NCBI GenBank assembly: GCA_009193035.1
Contig: SWDT01000182.1
Coordinates: forward strand, 1-64,000
Direction: 5' to 3'
Origin: Halicephalobus mephisto
Taxonomy: Eukaryota > Nematoda > Chromadorea > Rhabditida > Panagrolaimidae
Length of the DNA: 64,000 nt
Shown here one piece after another: positions 1 through 12,358 of this stretch. Both the position numbers and the translations under genes were made by a program. Within the stretch, counting starts at the first letter, position 1; every line of letters starts with the position of its first letter. The notes under the pieces were generated by a model that did no database searches, was not told the origin of the DNA, and saw only the letters and a program-made list of their open reading frames with translations.

Positions 1-1022
1 CTAGATGAATTCTCAACTAGACTCCATATAAACACAGCTCTCAACCTCGGCATTAACATCCCGGCCATGTATTTTATCATATTCTATTCAACAAAAGCTA
101 TGGGATCTTACAAATACTATCTACTGTATTCCGTAGTGAACACATTCGTCATGGACCTTCATCAGTCTGTCGTTTATGGAGTTTACTTCTTCCCTCTTGC
201 TTTCACTACCTGTTGTTCAGGAATATGTAGATACTTTAGACTCACCGAAGGTGCTCGAGTGAATCACATCATCATGAGTGTAAACACGAGTGTAGCCGGA
301 ATAGGTCTCATCTCCCTCGCAGGATATCGGTATTATTCCATCCGCAAGGAACTGAAATGGTTTGAATCAAAGTTTACACTTCCGAGAGTGTTTCTTATTG
401 GACTTACCTACCCTACTCCTATGGTAATCGTTCTGGTCATTGCTATCTTTGCTCCATCCCAAACGAAGGCTTCTGATTTCATCAATACAGAATATTCTGA
501 ATTTTCTTCGTTCGTCAAATTAGGCATTTGCAGTAGTTTTAGGGATCAAAGAATCCGCTACTTCTACACGGGGATAACCATTGTCCAAATGGGACTAGTC
601 CAGTCTGTTGGATTCATTCTAGTCTTCAAGACGACCAATATATTTAAGTCAATAAAGCAGTCCTTCTCAACAACGATATATGCTGCTCATAAACAATTTT
701 TGCTTTCAATGTGGCTTCAATTTTTGATTTCTATGTGCGCTCTAATTCTTCCACTTTCAGTAGTTATGTCGCTCGGTATGTTCAAAGTTAGATCTTCTGG
801 TTGTATGTCTTTAAACTTAATTTTTACAGTAAAAATTTGATTTCAGTTGTTTCCGAAGTTCTAGTTCACACGATGACGTTACGCGCTCCTCTGAATGGGT
901 TAACAATAATCTTGATGATCAAGCCCTACAGGGATGCTTTAAAGAAATTGATCATGTTCAAGCCTTCAACACCCCCAATACAGGTTATCCAAGCCACTAA
1001 CATTGATTCTGGTCTTCTATAA
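1..1022 (+). CDS. Chemoreceptor GPCR 1, Sri/Srh-like, 5' end cut by the window
   Basis: Seven-transmembrane receptor of the nematode Str superfamily, expected in the plasma membrane or cilia of sensory neurons; ligand unknown. Exons 1-802 and 847-1022, with a 44-nt GTATGT...TTTCAG intron. The intact paralogues have an 829-nt exon 1, so only nine codons lie outside the window. Exon 1 carries the first six membrane segments and a conserved CCSG motif after the second; exon 2 encodes TM7 and the KPYRDALKK tail. The frame joins as GGT T|TT GTT. No disabling change is visible. Sri versus Srh cannot be settled by eye. Confidence 0.78.
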
Positions 1023-1711
1023 CTCTGATATTCTTTAGTTGTTAGAGAAATTAAGTATTATACGAATAAAAAATACGCTCTAGAACCAATCGTATTGAGG
1101 ATTATAACGACGAAGTTTCAGCTTATTCTCATGAACGTGAAAATCAAGATGATCTACAGTCTCAGAATAAAATGATTAATGAAGGCTTGAATTTGAACAA
1201 ATCATCCACAGATCTTACAATTATTGACTGATAATTTAGATGATTATTATGCCTCAAATCAATCGCTTGAGAAAAGTTATCATTATGTTGTCTTTTGAAT
1301 GAAAGCTATTGACTTCAAACTAAATTTTGGATTTCCCATCTGAATGTTTCTCATTACAACCAAATACTGTAAAAACTGATAGAAGGGCACTATTTTTAAA
1401 AGGTTGAAAATATACGGGCAGCTCATTAGTTTTTACGGTAAATTCACTTCTGAATTCAAAGACCTAAAATTAACAGCTCTCATCGAAGTTCTTCTTTTAT
1501 ATTAGTATTGGAGACATGTTTACTTTGACATAAATTTTATGGCATAATATCCATCTATCGAGTTTTTCAAGAACATTTGCATTACATTGTAGCCCTAGAA
1601 AAGGCGTAACTAATATTTTCTCATTAATGTTACACTTTACATATAGAAAATTAAGTTATTTATATTAGAATCAAGCAAATAAACTTTCATTTTTAGCAGC
1701 CTGCTTTCAGC
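1023..1711. other. Intergenic, AT-rich
   Basis: No open frame or recognisable repeat beyond general AT-richness. It should hold the 3' UTR of receptor 1 and the promoter of receptor 2. Confidence 0.5.
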
Positions 1712-2760
1712 ATGTCCTATAATGTGACGATAGAAGTTCTAGACAGATTCTCACACAGGCTCCACATAAACTCGGTGCTCAACTTCGTTATCAATATCCC
1801 AGCTATGTACCTCATTCTCTTCCATTCATCTAAAGCAATGGGATTTTACAAGTACTACTTATTGTACACAGTAGTCGTCACAATATTGCTGGACATTCAT
1901 CAGACATTTATTTATGGGATATATGTTACAACTCCCTTCATGGTTACCTGTTGTTCTGGATACTGTAGGTACTTTGGGATAATTTGGGGCCCACAGGTAA
2001 ACTATATAATCCTCAATTTGAACATCAGCATAGTCGGAATAAGCTTAGTTTCCCTTGGTAGTTATCGATATTTCTCTGTCTACGGAGACTCGAAGTGGTT
2101 TGATTCCAAGTATTCAATCCCAGGCTTTTTCGTTATTGGAATCATCTACCCTGCTCCTACAGTAAGTATTTTGCTTTTCTCTGTTCTCAATACATCACAA
2201 GAAGAGATGTTTGACTATCTTCCTATGGAATATCCAGAATATTCGTCTTTATTCAAAATGAACATCTGCTCTACATTCAAAAATAAAAATCTCGGTTACC
2301 TTTACATTGGAGTGTGTGCCTTTCAGATAATGCTAATCCAATCTCTTGGGATCTTCTTGGTCTACAAAACGATCATTGCACTGAAAGCGGTGAAGAACTC
2401 TCTATCACCAGCCACATATGCTGCTCAAAAGCAATTAGTAATCTCGATGGTATTCCAGAATGCAATTCCATTTATTACTCTAGCTGTTCCTATTTCAACA
2501 GTTATGCTTCTAATTTTATTTAAAGTCAGATATTTTGGATGTATGTCTTTTAATTCGATGTTTTCAGTAGAAATTGAATTTTAGTTGTTTCTGAGATTGC
2601 AATCCATATAATGACACTACATGCTCCGCTTAACGGACTGAGCATAATCTTGGTAATCAAGCCCTATAGGGATGCTTTAAAGAAGTTTATTTTCCGTAAG
2701 CCATCACCTCCTGTAACTCGAGCTATACAGGTTACTGCCACTGATGCTATGTTGAAGTAG
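1712..2760 (+). CDS. Chemoreceptor GPCR 2, Sri/Srh-like, intact
   Basis: Predicted 334-aa seven-transmembrane chemoreceptor. Exons 1712-2540 (829 nt) and 2585-2760 (176 nt), separated by a 44-nt intron with a GTATGT donor. The start is MSYNVTIEVL, shared by most paralogues; a TTTCAGC lies just before the ATG. Approximate segments: TM1 21-39, TM2 46-68, TM3 95-118, TM4 137-158, variable extracellular loop 158-190, TM5 193-217, TM6 236-262, TM7 in exon 2. The exon 2 tail contains MTLHAPLNGL and IKPYRDALKK. Its 3' flank matches, in inverted orientation, the 3' flank of receptor 5. Ligand and expressing cell cannot be inferred. Confidence 0.82.
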
Positions 2761-3990
2761 TTTTAATCTCCTCTAAACATCGAAGTGTAGCAGTCAAAAA
2801 TGGAGAAAAGAAGCTGAAGGATTACTTTGAGGTGGCTTGGAGTGGAATCCAATCCTGATTTTATTAATTAAAACTGTTTTGTAGGAAATCGTTTTTGAAT
2901 CAAAAACCAGATTCTGAAAATTACACACATAATCTTCACATTGAAGTATATTTTGCATGGAAGTGATTGTTTTTAGAATCTTATCCAGCATAATTATTTG
3001 ATTTGAAACATTCACAAAGTGAATTTAATGTCAACATTCCGAGGATTACAGGCATGAAATCATGTGCTATTCAACTACTTGGACTAGTATAGGTTTTAAC
3101 GCCACATAATCGGGCAATTGAACTCGGTACATATGTACGTTCATCAGCGGAATGGATATGATTATGGACTGAAGGCATCTCTATGATTTTGTATTCAGTT
3201 GATAACATCTCTTTGAAATTAACTTATAATAAACCTATTTTACAACAATTGCACAATGCATTAAGGGATTGGTTTAAATTAAAATTCCCTTTTACTATAT
3301 CTTTAGTCACTTTTTATGCTAAGTTCCATTATATTTGATAATGAAAAAGTTATTCTTGATTCTGAGAGAATTTGTGGTAAAAACGTAGTCTACTTTATGT
3401 AAAGTACATTAAGCTTTGCACAAATTGAAATTTAATTAGCCTTAACTGCTATAATAACTGAGAAAGTAGAAATAATCATGAGGGCTTGATTTAATAAACC
3501 GCCAACGACAAGATTGACAACTTTTGTGGAAATATACGATAGAGATAAGTTAGACTTGGTAACCTTTAATATGCTACAGGAATCTGTTCTAGTTAAAAGT
3601 CTTAAATTTAATTACTTACGTTCGAAATGAAAAAATAGAATATTACTACTCTCACTATGACGTATTGCGATTGATTAGAGTTTAAGAAATTTCAACGATC
3701 TGCTTTCGACTTTCGCAATACTGCAGATTTCTATTGTGTTTGTTTTTTATTTTATTACCTTCTTTCACGTAGATTTCAGATAAAGGTCATAGAGGTTAGA
3801 GATAAAGAAGTCCAACGAGTAAAATATTTATGATCTAATGCTCTAAAGTGCGAATCAGTCTTGTAGTTTGATTGATTAAACTTTATTTCCTGTTTATGGA
3901 AAAACCTATGCTAGTTTTTTAGAGTATGATTATGAAAACAGTTGTTTTCGAAGATCATAATATCTCTCTGGCGATTAAATATTACTGAAT
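2761..3990. repeat. Intergenic region with inverted copies of other cluster flanks
   Basis: About 2785-2945 and 3190-3300 match, inverted, about 7970-8130 and 7890-7965 beyond receptor 5. About 3415-3760 matches, inverted, about 10085-10430 beyond receptor 6. About 3880-3970 matches, inverted, about 14885-14975 beyond the relic. All matches were found by eye at high similarity. No coding sequence is supported. Confidence 0.7.
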
Positions 3991-5035
3991 TTATTTAAGA
4001 ATGGAGTTAGTATTAATAGTTGGAGTGATTTTGACTGGGGAAGGTGTTGTCTTGTCTTTAAAGAATTTTTTGAAGACATTCCTGTAAGGCTTGATAGTCA
4101 AGATCACCGTCAACCCATTCAGAGGGGCGTGCAACGTCATAATTTGAACTACAATCTCGGAAACAACTGAAATTGAATGTTTATTAGAGAAATTAGATCA
4201 AGGCATACAACTTGGAGATTGGATTTTGAATAGGATGAATAGTATAGTCACTGAAATAGGTATAGCTAGAGTAAACATCGGGATCAAATTCTGGAGCACC
4301 AATGAGACAACTAACTGCTTTTGAGCGGCATGTTTCCTTCGATAGGGAGCTCTTTACTGATTTTAATACACCGGAAATTTTGAAGGCAAAGAAGAATCCC
4401 AGTGATTCAATTAATTCTATCTGGAAAGCACATATTCCTATATAAATAAATCCTAAAGTGTGAGTTTTGAAAGAAGAACACATTCCCATTTGTACTAACG
4501 AAGCATATTCTGGAGATTCATTATTAATAAGATCCAGCAATTCCTCTTGGGACTGATTGGACGAAGCAACGACGAGAGCGATTATTGTGGGAGTAGGGTA
4601 GATGAAACTAATAAGAAACAACCCTAAGAGTGAGTGCTTTGAATCAAATCATTTCGAGTTTCCAGAGAGGACAAAATACCGATATACACCGAGGAATACA
4701 AGACCTATTCCTACTAAACTCATGTTTACATTGAGGATTAGATAGTTCACCTGTGGACCCCAAACCATTCCAAAGTGTCTACAGTATCCCGAGCAACAAC
4801 TAGACATCGAAGGAAGAAGGAAATAAAGTCCGTAGAAGACAGTGTGATGAATATCCATGATAAATGTGGTGACCACTGTATATAATAGGTAATATTTGTA
4901 AAATCCCATAGCTTTAGGTGAATGGAAGATGATAAAATACATGGCTGGGATGTTAATGCCGAAGTTGAGAGCTGTGTTTATATGGAGTCTAGTTGAGAAT
5001 CTATCTAAGACTTCTATCGTCACATTGTAGGACAT
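3991..5035 (-). pseudogene. Chemoreceptor GPCR 3, pseudogene (in-frame stop plus 2-nt deletion)
   Basis: Same architecture as the neighbours: exon 1 5035-4209, a 42-nt intron, exon 2 4166-3991. Two lesions are visible. At 4651-4649 the conserved tryptophan codon after GNSK is TGA. Near 4335, in the conserved segment before TM6, two bases are missing (ACATGCC where the paralogues have ACATATGCC), which shifts the frame. Exon 1 is therefore 827 nt instead of 829. The splice sites and the whole of exon 2 remain in frame and intact, so the loss looks recent. Readthrough of the TGA would not rescue the later frameshift. Confidence 0.85.
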
Positions 5036-6449
5036 TTTGAGAATGAACAAGTCAAAAGTTAATACGCGTTTTGCTTGGAAGTAGGTAATTCAATTCCTTA
5101 TAATGAGGCTGTATACTCAAGGACGAAGGTAAGTCTGCATATTGCATAATGACCTTTGGTATTATGGGGGTTTTCTCCTAAAATTTTATTGATCAAATAT
5201 TATTTTATAATAGATTTACCTCTAAATGAAGGCCTTCACCAGTAATATGAAAAAAAATCTTAAATAAAAGTGTTACATTCAAAGAGAAATTAATTGTGAG
5301 CCAATCTTACTTTGGATATTAAACATTGTAAATAATCGGTAAATTTAATTGTAATAAATTTAGTTTTGGAATCAACTGTTGATGGGGTTATTTTTCGCAA
5401 TAGAATCCTACATGCTTAAGAACGAATGAGTTCGTTATTATTTTCATGTAATTTGCGGTAAGAGTGGAATTGTTTCTCGTAAAGGTACATAAATCCCTTC
5501 AGAAAATAAAATTTAATTTACTTTAACTGTTTTACTAACTGAGAAAGGAGGAATCATCATAAAGCGTTGATTAAACAAATAACCAAAAAAGAAATACGTG
5601 ACTTTTAAGAAAGTATATAGCAAAAACATTCTTTTTTAATGATTTTCCATTTAGCATAATAATCTATTATTTTAAATTCGATTGCATAAATGAGGAATAA
5701 AAGAACATAATATCACCACTTATACTATGGTTTCTAAGGAGGATTTCGGTGTTTTAAAGATTTACTTTTGATTTCTGCCGTATTTGATATTCTTATTGAA
5801 ATTTAGGTCTTTTCATGCGGATTCAAACAGAGATGATAAGGAGGAGAGAGTAAGAAAAGGGACATTGATTCATTAGGAGCTCGTGATAGAGAACTTCGAG
5901 AAATCAGAGTGCTTAAAATTCTTTGCAATTCATTGACACAAATTAACATTTGTTCTTTGTATTTGTAAGGATTCAAATTCATATTTGAGATGTCAGTGAT
6001 TGTAACGGTTGTTCTTGAAAATTAAATCATTGTCCTTCAACATTTTTACGAATTATCCTTTTTATTCCTGCTACAAGAATTTGAATCAATTTACTTCGAC
6101 CACATTTTTTAAACTAAAAATCTAAAAAGGAAAATATCTTAGATGCACTTGATACCTTTATTAAAATAAATTATGACTAATTACAGTACAATATCGTCGG
6201 TTTTCACATACTAGTAATCAAAACATAATAGAATTTTTTTATATACGAAAGCAATTTAAAGATTCATAAACTATTCACTTAAAATCAGATGTTTATGATG
6301 TATCTTGATTGCTTCTATTCTACGTCTGTGAAGCATTTTCATTTCGACATAGGTTAGGACCACATAAATGGTTTTCATCCAGATTGAATTTTCAGAGCAT
6401 ATTTTGATCTTAATTTTCTTAATATTTAGTTTTCGGTAATTGCAAAATG
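5036..6449. other. Intergenic, AT-rich, with one inverted flank block
   Basis: About 5365-5460 matches, inverted, about 10440-10545, including GAACGAATGAGTTCG and a GGGGTTATTTTTCGCAA stretch. Nothing else with coding character is visible. Confidence 0.55.
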
Positions 6450-7504
6450 TTAAATTTGTCGAAACATAGGATCAACATTAGTAATTCTGACTATGTGAGC
6501 TGTGTGGAATACGGATTTACGCATGATGAACTTCTTCAAAACCTCCCTGTAGGACTTGATTGTTAACAGTATCGTCAGCCCGTTGATGGGGGCGTGCAAC
6601 GTCATTATGTGGACTGCAATCTCATAAGCGACTAAAATGGAATTTTTACTTCGAAAACTCGATTAATGAACATACAGCTGAAATTTTCAGCTTCGAACAG
6701 GACCAGAAACATAATTATAGAAATGGGAATTGCTAGAATTAACATTGGAGTCAGAAGCTGAATCCATACAGAAACCAACAACTGCTTCTGAGTAGAATAC
6801 ATTGCCTTTGAGAAAGAGTTCTTCATTATTTTTAACATCCTTACTGTCCTGAGAACTATAAAGAACCCGAGAAATGCGATTATCCCAATCTGAAAGGCAG
6901 AAATCCCTATATAGAAGTACCCAAGAGTACGACTCTTGACGGAGGAACAGATTCCCAGTTCAACTAACGAAGAATACTCGGGAGATTCTCTATTAATAAG
7001 GTCAAGAAGTTCTTCTTTAGATTGGTTGAAAGAAGCAAAAACTAAAGCTATTACAGTAGGAATAGGGTAGATGACACTAATAAGAAACAACCCTAGAAAT
7101 GAACGTTTTGATTCGAACTTTCCCACATCATAACAAATGTAGAAGTAACGATAACAAGCAAGAGAAACGAGACCTATCCCGACTATGCTTGTGTTCACGT
7201 TGAGGATTAAATAATTCATCTGAGGACCCCAGAACATCCCAAGGTGCTTACAGTATCCCGAGCAACAACTGACCATGGAAGGGAGAAGGATGTAGATTCC
7301 GTAAAAGGCTGTCTGATGCAAGTCCATGATGAGTGTCGTCACTACTGTATATAATAGGTAGTATTTATAATATCCCATGGCTTCCGGAGAATGAAAGAGA
7401 ATGACATACATGGCCGGGATGTTAATGCCGAGGTTGAGAGCTGTGTTTATATGGAGTCTAGTTGAGAATTCATCTAGAACTTCCATCGTCACATTGTGGG
7501 GCAT
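6450..7504 (-). CDS. Chemoreceptor GPCR 4, Sri/Srh-like, intact
   Basis: Exons 7504-6676 (829 nt) and 6631-6450 (182 nt) around a 44-nt intron with a GTATGT donor; predicted 336 aa. It starts MPHNVTMEVL. It is more diverged than receptors 2, 5 and 6: the exon 2 motif reads IKSYREVLKK instead of IKPYRDALKK, and the C-terminal tail is two codons longer. The CCSGYC motif and the HAPINGL stretch of TM7 are kept. No disabling change was seen. It is a member of the same chemoreceptor family; ligand unknown. Confidence 0.8.
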
Positions 7505-8134
7505 TTTGAGAATAAACTAAAAGAATTCAAAAGTTAGCATATGATTGGCTTGAAGCTAGGTAATTTAATCTTCTCAACGTAGACGACAAAGTTATAAACA
7601 AAAAATTTCTTATTATGTCGTAGATCTTGACGTAATTCATTATTTCTCTTAAATTCTCAACGACAGCGTATTACTTATAATGAATTTACTCCGTAGAAAC
7701 TTTCGATAATGCCAAAGAACAAAGAATTTTAATTTGAGTGTTTCGTTTTAGATAAATCTTCAATACCAAAAATAAATTGATCAGTTTAAATCAAAAGACT
7801 GAATTCAATTACCACCGGAAAATTTCTGAAAATCATAACGAAGTTGTTCGTTCCTAAACACAATGGAAACTAGCTTAAAGAGTAATCAAAGGTACAGTGA
7901 AATTTTAATTTAAATCAATCCCTTATTGCATTGTGCTATTGTTGTAAAATACGTTTATTACAAAATGAAGAAAATGTGTATAGTTTTCGGAATCTGGTTT
8001 TTGATTCAAATAGCATTTTTTAGAAAACAGTTTTAATTAATAAAAACAGGATTGAATTCCATTCCAAACTACCTCAAAACAATCCTTTATTTCCTTTTCT
8101 TCATTTTTTCACTGTTACCTTTCGACGATTAACA
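7505..8134. other. Intergenic, carries the duplicated 3' flank of receptor 5
   Basis: About 7890-8130 is the inverted counterpart of about 2785-3300. No gene is seen. Confidence 0.6.
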
Positions 8135-9183
8135 CTATTTAATGATAGCATCAGTGAAGGTGACTTGCACAGTTCGAATTGGAGAAGATGATGGCTTGCG
8201 AAAAATGAACTTCTTCAGAGTGTCTCTATAAGGCTTGATAGTCAGCATGATTGTCAGTCCATTTAGAGGGGCATGTAATGTCATCAGGTGGATTGGCATC
8301 TCGGAAGCAACTGAAATTTAATTATGGTTATAACGATTAGATTTAGAAACATACAGCTGGAATATTCAACTTTGAATTCCGCTAATATCATAAGTGTTCC
8401 AATAGGGATAGCTAGAGTAATAAATGGAATTGCATTCTGGAGTACCATCGAGATTACTAATTGCTTTTGAGCAGCATATGTGGCTGGTGATAGAGAGTTC
8501 TTCAACGCTTTCAGTGCAATGACCGTTTTGTAGACTAAGAAGATCCCAAGAGACTGGACTAGTCCTACCTCGATAGCGCCTATCACTATGTAAAGGTACC
8601 CAATACCATGGATTTTGAAGGTGGAACAGATACCCATTTTTAATAATGAAGAATATTCTGGACATTCCGCAATAACATAATCAAAGATTTTTTCCTCTGA
8701 TATATTCAAGCCGGAAAAAAGCATGATAACTATTGTGGGAATAGGGTAGACGGCTCCAAAAAGGAACAAGCCTGGGATTGAATACTTGGAATCAAACCAC
8801 TTCGAGTCTCCGTAGACAGAGAAATAACGATATCCGGCGAGTGAGACGAGGCCTATTCCGACTATACCAATGTTCACATGTAGAATTACAATATTCATTT
8901 GAGGACCCCAGAATATTCCAAAGTATCTACAGTATCCAGAACAACAACTGCACAGGGAAGGCAGAAGAATATACATCCCGTAAATAAATGTCTGATGAAT
9001 ATCCAGCAATATTGTGATGACTACTGTATACAATAAGTAGTACTTGTAAAACCCCATTGCTTTGGTTGAATGGAAGAGAATGAGGTACATAGCTGGGATG
9101 TTGATGACGAAGTTGAGAACTGTGTTTATGTGGAGTCTATGTGAGAATTCATCTAGAACTCCTATCGTAATGTTGTGAGACAT
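8135..9183 (-). CDS. Chemoreceptor GPCR 5, Sri/Srh-like, intact
   Basis: Exons 9183-8355 (829 nt) and 8310-8135 (176 nt), 44-nt intron; 334 aa. It starts MSHNITIGVL. The last 250 nt of exon 1 are almost identical to receptor 6 (about three differences), while the stretch encoding the second extracellular loop (about 8596-8755) differs strongly from it. The exon 2 tail has MTLHAPLNGL and IKPYRDTLKK. It lies in tandem with receptors 4 and 6, all transcribed leftward. Confidence 0.82.
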
Positions 9184-10610
9184 TTTGAGAACAAAATGAA
9201 GGAAGTTAAAATTTACTGCGTTCCTAACTTGAATGTAATTAGATTTTATAGGGTTGTGCTAGGTAAAGGTAGTTTTACATATTATGTGATGGCTTTTAAC
9301 TTGGCCCACGTTTGCCTACAAAACTTCACCGACAGGATATGTTTCTATATTTGTTTCATAGTCAACATTTCTAATGATAATAATGAAAACTGAAAAATTT
9401 TTAATCAGATTTATTAATTTATAACTTTTGATGCAAACTGATTTTGAACTGAATGTGAATTTGAATTTGAATTTGAAATTTGGAAGGTTTAAATCCAGAG
9501 AGAATGAATTGAATTCAAATGTTGAAAATGTTGCAAAATCAATCTCTAACTTAAGCATTCTCCGATTTTTAAGTTGTTTTCAAGCGAAATTTCATTTGCC
9601 CTATAGAACAAGTAAATTTGTAATGATTAGTAGTGAACTCGTGACGAAAGTTTACTTCACTGTGCTGAGATCTATAAAGAAATCGACATTGACATCTAGT
9701 TTGCTCACAACGTTCTACAGTAAAAATGTGTAGATATTGGTGTCGGTGGTACGATATCTTGGGAGCTCCATGATGGAAAACTGTTGGTTCCTACCATTAG
9801 CGATTCCAGCCTGTTTATCTTAACACTAGCACAGAACAAAGAGAGAAAAGGTCCTCGTTTGACCGAGGTCAAATTCGATCAGTTTAACGCTGGATTTTCT
9901 CAAAGACTGACTCTAACACTTTAGTCTCATCTCTCAGGCGTCGACTGACTGGGCGGAGCTTGGGCTTTCTTTTTAGACCATTCACAGTTTAATTCCGTCT
10001 TTTATGTCTACAATATCGTATTCGTCGGAATTCGTTCTTTCTATCTTCCATTACGTTTATCTGAGATCCACGTGAAAGAAAGTAATATACAATAAAAATC
10101 TGCAGTATTGCGAAAGTTGAAAGCAGATCGTTGAAATTTCTTAAACTCTAATCAATCGCAATACGTCATAGTGAGAGTAGTAATATTCTATTTTTTCATT
10201 TCGAACGTAATTAAATTCAAAACTATTGACTAGAACAGGTTACTGTAGCATATTAAAGGTTACCAAGTCTAACTTATCTCTATCGTATATTTCCGCAAAA
10301 GTTGTCAATCTTGTCGTTGGCGGTTTATTAAATCAAGCCCTCATGATTATTTATACTTTCTCAGTTATTATAGCAGTTAAGGCTAATTAAATTTCAATTC
10401 GTGCAAAGATTAATGTACTTTCCCAAGAAGTAAATTCACTTCTATTGCAAATTTTATAACAATAATAACGAACTCATTCGTTCTTAAGCATAAGTGGGAT
10501 TCTATTGCAAAAAATAACCCCATCAACAGTTAACTTCAAAACGAGATCAATCATATTATTTTTTTCTCCATTTTTCACTGCTACACTTCGACGGTTAGGG
10601 AAGGCTAAAC
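9184..10610. repeat. Intergenic, two repeated blocks
   Basis: About 9734-10010 is a direct-orientation copy of about 15040-15510; this copy lacks the small transposon that interrupts the other. About 10085-10430 is an inverted copy of about 3415-3760. About 9450-9475 is a short GAATTT tandem run. The open frame at 9428-9733 largely reads through this repeat and has no gene-like features. Confidence 0.7.
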
Positions 10611-11657
10611 CTATTTAAGCATAGTATCAGTAGCAATAACCTGTACAGTTCGAGTTGGAGGAGGTGGTGACTTACGGAGAATGAACTTCTTCAGAGTATC
10701 TCTATAAGGCTTGATAGTCAGCATGATCGTCAGTCCATTTAGAGGGGCGTGTAATGTCATCATGTGGACAATAATTTCAGAATAAACTAAAATTTAAATT
10801 TTTATAATGACTAGATTCAGAAACATACAGCTGGAATATTCAACTTTGAATTCCGCTAATATCATAAGTGTTCCAATAGGGATAGCTAGAGTAATAAATG
10901 GAATTGCATTCTGGAGTACCATCGAGATTACTAATTGCTTTTGAGCAGCATATGTGGCTGGTGATAGAGAGTTCTTCAACGCTTTCAGTGCAATGACCGT
11001 TTTGTAGACTAAGAAGATCCCAAGAGATTGCACTAATCCTACCTCGATAGCGCCTATCACTATGTACAAGTACTCAAGATTACGGAATGTGGATGTGGTG
11101 CAGGTGCCCATTTTGAAGAAAAACAAATATTCTGGATATTCCACGGTAACATAGTCCAACATCTCTTCTTGTGATGTATTGAGGACAGAGAAAAGCAAAA
11201 TACTTATTGTAGGAATAGGATAGACGATTCCAAAAATGAACAAGCCTGGGATTGAATATTTGGAATCAAACCACTTCGAGTCTCCGTAGACAGAGAAATA
11301 ACGATATCCGGCGAGTGAGACGAGGCCTATTCCGACTACGCCAATGTTCACATGTAGAATTATAATATTCATTTGAGGACCCCAGAACATTCCAAAATAC
11401 CGACAGTATCCAGAACAACAACTGCACAGGGAAGGCAGAAGAATATACATCCCGTAAATAAATGTCTGATGAATGTCCATCATGATTGTGATGACTACTG
11501 TATACAATAAGTAGTACTTGTAAAACCCCATTGCTTTAGATGAATGGAAGAGAATGAGGTACATAGCTGGGATATTGATGACGAAGTTGAGAACTGAGTT
11601 TATGTGGAGTCTGTGTGAGAATCTGTCTAGAACTTCTATCGTCACATTGGAGGACAT
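10611..11657 (-). CDS. Chemoreceptor GPCR 6, Sri/Srh-like, intact
   Basis: Exons 11657-10829 (829 nt) and 10786-10611 (176 nt), 42-nt intron; 334 aa. It starts MSSNVTIEVL. Its N-terminal third resembles receptor 2, and its TM3-TM4 and TM5-TM6 segments are nearly identical to receptor 5, so it reads as a mosaic. The second extracellular loop is distinct (CTTSTFRN where others have CSTFKN or CSSFKT). No lesions are seen. Confidence 0.82.
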
Positions 11658-12358
11658 TTTGAGAACAGAATGAAGAAAGTTAGCATTTACTTCATGTTTG
11701 ACATGTAATTAGATTTTATAGGATTAGGCCATAAAATTAAAGAAGCCTAATGTAATTCACTCAGTTAGGAACTTAGGTATAACCAATGGTGTCCTACACA
11801 ACATACTTCGTACTGTACTTGTCAATTTTAGAACTAACTTATTGTTGATATGTTTCCAATAGCAATGTTAAACATAAAGAAATTTTATCAAAATTATCGA
11901 TTATGAATGTTTCAAATTTAAAATGATGTAAAATTGATTTAAAATCTAAAAATATATATGATTATACTTTTTGTTTTTCACCACCTCTGCTAATGTGTTT
12001 ACTATTGAAGAAACATGCTAAAAGATCACTCTTTTAATTTTTTTGAAAAACAAAACTACGTCAGCATTTTAATGTAATCCAAGATCTGTCCAAAGGTCAA
12101 TTTAAAATTTCAAAATTGACATTTTTAAAATTAAATTGTTTCCTACTTCTATCCATTGCCGATGTGGTGTTTGGTGGGAACTAAATCTACTTTCGAAGGT
12201 CCCCTATTAAAGGAGTGTTATAAGATTATGAGCTCTATTAAAATTGTAAAATACGAAGCAATTTTTTTGCATTTAATGTTAAAGACCAACTATAGGAAAT
12301 TGAATTACCTACCTCACAATCAGAGAAAGACTTTTATGGTTCTCAATTTGCTCCCAAA
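11658..12358. other. Intergenic between divergent receptors 6 and 7
   Basis: This is the shared 5' flank of two divergently transcribed receptors, so regulatory sites are expected here, but none could be recognised. A 72-codon open frame at 12156-12374 overlaps the receptor 7 start and looks fortuitous. Confidence 0.5.

Noticed and set aside
2314..2523. Second reading frame shared by several receptors (CCSKAISNLDG)
   Set aside because: A shadow frame of the conserved TM5-TM6 coding region; in pseudogene 3 it appears only because of the frameshift.
9428..9733. 101-codon open frame (+)
   Set aside because: It starts in a GAATTT repeat and runs into a dispersed intergenic block; no signal, domain or splice context.
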